64,000 nucleotides of DNA from Pleomorphomonas oryzae DSM 16300 (GTDB lineage Bacteria > Pseudomonadota > Alphaproteobacteria > Rhizobiales > Pleomorphomonadaceae): contig NZ_AUHB01000004.1 in the NCBI RefSeq assembly GCF_000422965.1, forward strand, positions 186,001 through 250,000. Reading direction: 5' to 3'. The translations under genes were made by a program, and so were the position numbers. Shown in pieces: positions 61,770 through 64,000 of this stretch. Every line of letters starts with the position of its first letter. Positions within the stretch are counted from its first letter, which is position 1. The notes under the pieces were generated by a model. The model was not told the origin of the DNA, did no database searches, and saw only the letters and a program-made list of their open reading frames with translations.

Positions 61770-62159
61770 TCAGGCGATTTTCTCAAAAGGGGAACGGCTT
61801 ACCAGCGCTTGGTCCACGGCGGCGCGAATCTCGGCGAGCGTGAACGGCTTGGAAATGACGTCGCTGACCAGAGTGTCGAGGCCGAAAGCACGCTCGCGCT
61901 GATCGGCAAAGCCGGTCATCAGCAGAATGGGAAGAGCGGGAAAATCACGCGCCGCCGCCAAAGCCAACGCGATGCCATCCATCACCGGCATCATGATGTC
62001 CGATAACAGCAGATCGAAACTACCTTGTCGCTCAAGGAGAATTTCCAGCGCGATGCCGCCGTCTTCCGCCTCGATGATCTCATGACCGTCGAGTTCCAGG
62101 GCTCTCTTCACGAAGGTCCGGACCGACTCGTCGTCCTCAGTCAGCAGAATGCGCGCCAT
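61770..62159 (-). CDS. cpdR: CpdR-type response regulator
   Basis: This 129-residue single receiver domain starts MARILLTEDDESVRTFVKRAL, close to the CpdR signature. Asp9-Asp10, phospho-acceptor Asp54 in LLLSDIMMP, Thr82 in LMTGF and Lys104 in ISKPF are all present. In Caulobacter and rhizobia unphosphorylated CpdR directs ClpXP to degrade cell-cycle proteins and is phosphorylated by the CckA-ChpT pathway. The ATG at 62159 matches the family start. It converges with the PduO gene and follows hpt on the same strand after 85 bp. Confidence 0.85.
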   Translation of the reverse strand: MARILLTEDDESVRTFVKRALELDGHEIIEAEDGGIALEILLERQGSFDLLLSDIMMPVMDGIALALAAARDFPALPILLMTGFADQRERAFGLDTLVSDVISKPFTLAEIRAAVDQALVSRSPFEKIA

Positions 62160-62244
62160 GGCTACCCCCGGGCACTCCGTTGGATTCGAAGCAAATTCGA
62201 TATGATTGTTACACAACTAAGCCGCTGGTGCCAGATCAATGCAC

Positions 62245-62775
62245 CTAACCGGTGACGACACCGACGAAAGGCAACTGGCGGTAGGCGTGCGCGGCGTCCA
62301 TGCCATAGCCGACCACGAACACATCGGCGCAGGAGAAGCCGACGATATCGGCCTCGATCTCCGCCTTGCGCTTGCCCGGCTTGTCGAGCAACACCGCCAC
62401 CTTGACCTCCTTGGCCCCACGGTCCTCGGTAAGGCGGCGCGCGAAGGCCAGCGTCCGGCCCGACTCCAGGATATCGTCGATGATCAGCACTGAGCGGCCG
62501 GCAACATCGGTATCGATGTCGCGGATGATCTTGACGATGCCGGACGACGTGGTGCCCGTGCCGTAGCTCGACAGCATCATGAACTCCACCTGCGGCTCAA
62601 GGCCCTCGCGGTGCAGCGCACGCAGAAGATCGGCGGCGAACATGAAGCTGCCCTTGAGGATGGCGATCACCATCAGATCTTCGGGCCGATTGGCGGCGAT
62701 CTGCTTGGCCATCTCGTCGATGCGCGCGGCGATCACTTGTTCCGAAAACAATACGTCGATGGTTCTGCCCGTCAT
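62245..62775 (-). CDS. hpt: Hypoxanthine phosphoribosyltransferase
   Basis: This 176-residue cytoplasmic enzyme salvages hypoxanthine (and often guanine) to nucleotides. It has ILKGSFMFAADLLRAL, SSYGTGTTSSG, the PRPP loop VLIIDDILESGRTLA and LLDKPGKRKAEIEADIVGF. AGGAGA precedes the ATG at 62775. It uses the purine bases released by PunA and Add encoded at 20-25 kb. Confidence 0.96.
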   Translation of the reverse strand: MTGRTIDVLFSEQVIAARIDEMAKQIAANRPEDLMVIAILKGSFMFAADLLRALHREGLEPQVEFMMLSSYGTGTTSSGIVKIIRDIDTDVAGRSVLIIDDILESGRTLAFARRLTEDRGAKEVKVAVLLDKPGKRKAEIEADIVGFSCADVFVVGYGMDAAHAYRQLPFVGVVTG

Positions 62776-62883
62776 CCCGGTCTCCTGAGGTCGCGACGGT
62801 CGATGAGCCCCGATCCACTGGACCGGCAAAAGGCGCGCATCCGGAACCGTCGCAAAGCCCCGGCGCTTTCGGGCGGAGCTATA

Positions 62884-63906
62884 TTACGGCTGACGCTGGT
62901 CTGTAAACCGGACTTCCACGGTCACCGACGCTTCTGGTGGCGCGAGCAGCCGCGTCTTGAAATGAACCCTGCCCATCTGATCGATGTTGAGCTGCGGCAA
63001 GGTGTAGTTCCAGGCGTAGACATCCCGGCCGGTCGACGATTTCAGCGTCACGCGGACGGCCGGCAAGCTTTTGGATTCGCTATCGAGATTGAGGATGTCG
63101 CCATCCACCACCAGCACCGGCGTCGATCCATCCATCTCCTGATGGGCGGTGACATTCTGAAAATCGAGGCCGCGCAGGTTTACCTTGAGGCCAATCAGTT
63201 CGTAGATGCCGGCAAAATCGGGGAAGATGGCGACGATCTTTTCGCGCCCGGTCACCGCGACCACGCAGAACAGCACCAGAAAGCCAATCAGCAAAACCGA
63301 GGCTACCGGCGTCGACAAGTGCCGGTCGAGCATGACGATGGTGGACGAACCCCGCCGGGCCGCCTTGCCGCGTTTCTTGCGTCGGCCGCTGTCAAAGCCG
63401 GCCGGCGGCGCATCGATGGTGGGGGAGATATCGGCTGCGACCGGAGATGGTACCTCTTCGGTAGCGGCCTCAATCTTCCCTGTCTCTTCCTTAGCCGGGC
63501 CTGTTGCGAACAGGTCGTCGATGGCCGACTGATCGTTGCCACTCGCCGTGGGCTCGGATGCCGTGTCATCCGGAACATCGTCGTCGTTCGGACCGGACGC
63601 AAACAGATCGTCGATAGCCGACTGGTCGTTTGGACCATCCTCAGCCACAGAGGATGCCTCGGCATCGAAATCGCTCTTCGGGCCATCGCCGGCAATGGCA
63701 TCGCGCCATTCGTCTTCAGTAGGCTCGGGCCCGTCGGAAATCGCTCTTGCAACAGGGGGCGTCGCCATTGGCGCGTCGGGATAATCGTTCGGCGTGGCAT
63801 GCCAAACGGTACCGCAGCGGGCGCAACGCACCTTGCGACCGGTGACGCCGAGCGTGCCGTCGGCAACCTGATACCCCGTCTCACAGGCGGGGCAGACAAT
63901 TCTCAT
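62884..63906 (-). CDS. MJ0042 zinc-ribbon membrane protein
   Basis: This 340-residue protein has an N-terminal MJ0042 zinc ribbon (CPACETGYQV...VRCARCGTVWHA, 5-36), an acidic disordered linker, and a basic stretch (KKRGKAARRG). One membrane helix lies at about 199-219. The C-terminal soluble domain (about 235-335, LRGLDFQNVTAHQEMDGSTPVLVVDGDILNLDSES) is of the DUF3426 type. The linker repeats NDQSAIDDLFA-S/T-GP at 93-106 and 124-137. Function is unknown; in this lineage it often neighbours hpt. The ATG at 63906 follows GGGGGCCGAAG. Confidence 0.78.
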   Translation of the reverse strand: MRIVCPACETGYQVADGTLGVTGRKVRCARCGTVWHATPNDYPDAPMATPPVARAISDGPEPTEDEWRDAIAGDGPKSDFDAEASSVAEDGPNDQSAIDDLFASGPNDDDVPDDTASEPTASGNDQSAIDDLFATGPAKEETGKIEAATEEVPSPVAADISPTIDAPPAGFDSGRRKKRGKAARRGSSTIVMLDRHLSTPVASVLLIGFLVLFCVVAVTGREKIVAIFPDFAGIYELIGLKVNLRGLDFQNVTAHQEMDGSTPVLVVDGDILNLDSESKSLPAVRVTLKSSTGRDVYAWNYTLPQLNIDQMGRVHFKTRLLAPPEASVTVEVRFTDQRQP

Positions 63907-64000
63907 CTTCGGCCCCCGATTGGCCGCCAGCCGGGCCTCGGCGAAAGAGGTGGGCGACGCATCTCCCGCACCGCCATAGCGGCTTTTCCAAGGGATGGCG

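Overview
This 64 kb stretch is chromosomal DNA of a GC-rich alphaproteobacterium, most likely of the order Hyphomicrobiales (Rhizobiales). The signs are a CpdR-type regulator and TTAA-N7-TTAA boxes of the CtrA cell-cycle regulator, a PhaR polyhydroxyalkanoate repressor, a short PutA with a divergent Lrp-type regulator, a metX-metW pair, and an hpt gene beside an MJ0042 zinc-ribbon protein. I see no transposase, prophage, integrase, CRISPR array or rRNA operon. It looks like core or long-resident accessory genome. A finer placement (a Pleomorphomonas-like lineage, for instance) would be a guess.

Layout. 1-2.1 kb: a cut-off nanE-nanK fusion (N-acetylmannosamine-6-P epimerase/kinase), its GntR/UTRA regulator and tRNA-Leu(CAA). 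2.3-6.7 kb: single genes, namely a receiver protein, an alpha/beta hydrolase divergent from a MarR regulator across a 46-bp palindrome, a CAP-domain lipoprotein, an M20 amidohydrolase and a retropepsin-like protease. 6.7-19.5 kb: a Tad (Flp) pilus locus. On the minus strand are a membrane PAS protein with a degenerate kinase-like C-terminus, two TadE-like pseudopilins and a free-standing secretin N-domain protein. On the plus strand are flp with its own terminator and cpaA-cpaB-cpaC-cpaD-cpaE-cpaF-tadB-tadC. 19.5-29.8 kb: a minus-strand nucleoside uptake and salvage operon, with binding protein, terminator, ABC ATPase, two permeases, cdd, punA, deoA, deoB, add and upp. 30.2-34.0 kb (plus): mgsA, glk and a copper-type P-ATPase. 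34.0-41.4 kb: a large AsmA protein, phaR, a c-di-GMP protein with intact EAL and dead GGDEF beside a CtrA box, a small unknown protein, rpmF and mtgA. 41.6-41.7 kb: a candidate small RNA with exposed anti-Shine-Dalgarno CU tracts and its own terminator. 41.8-50.1 kb: putA and its Lrp regulator, ispA, ispG, a Zur-like Fur protein, an SDR and an HNH endonuclease. 50.1-64 kb: a GGDEF-EAL enzyme, a DMT exporter, glyoxalase II, two methyltransferases including MetW, metX, gluQRS, an AlkA-like glycosylase, a PduO adenosyltransferase, cpdR, hpt and the MJ0042 protein.

How the parts fit. The Tad machine is nearly complete: pilin, prepilin peptidase, secretin, lipoprotein, TadZ/CpaE localisation ATPase, CpaF motor and TadB/C platform. 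CtrA-type sites lie at flp, upstream of cpaB and upstream of the EAL protein, so pilus formation and c-di-GMP turnover may both be tied to the cell cycle. The salvage operon takes nucleosides to bases, pentose phosphates and UMP, and hpt at 62 kb completes purine recovery. Interesting non-coding structure includes the marR palindrome with an apparently leaderless marR, the candidate sRNA, the terminator inside the transporter operon and a hairpin abutting the upp ribosome-binding site.
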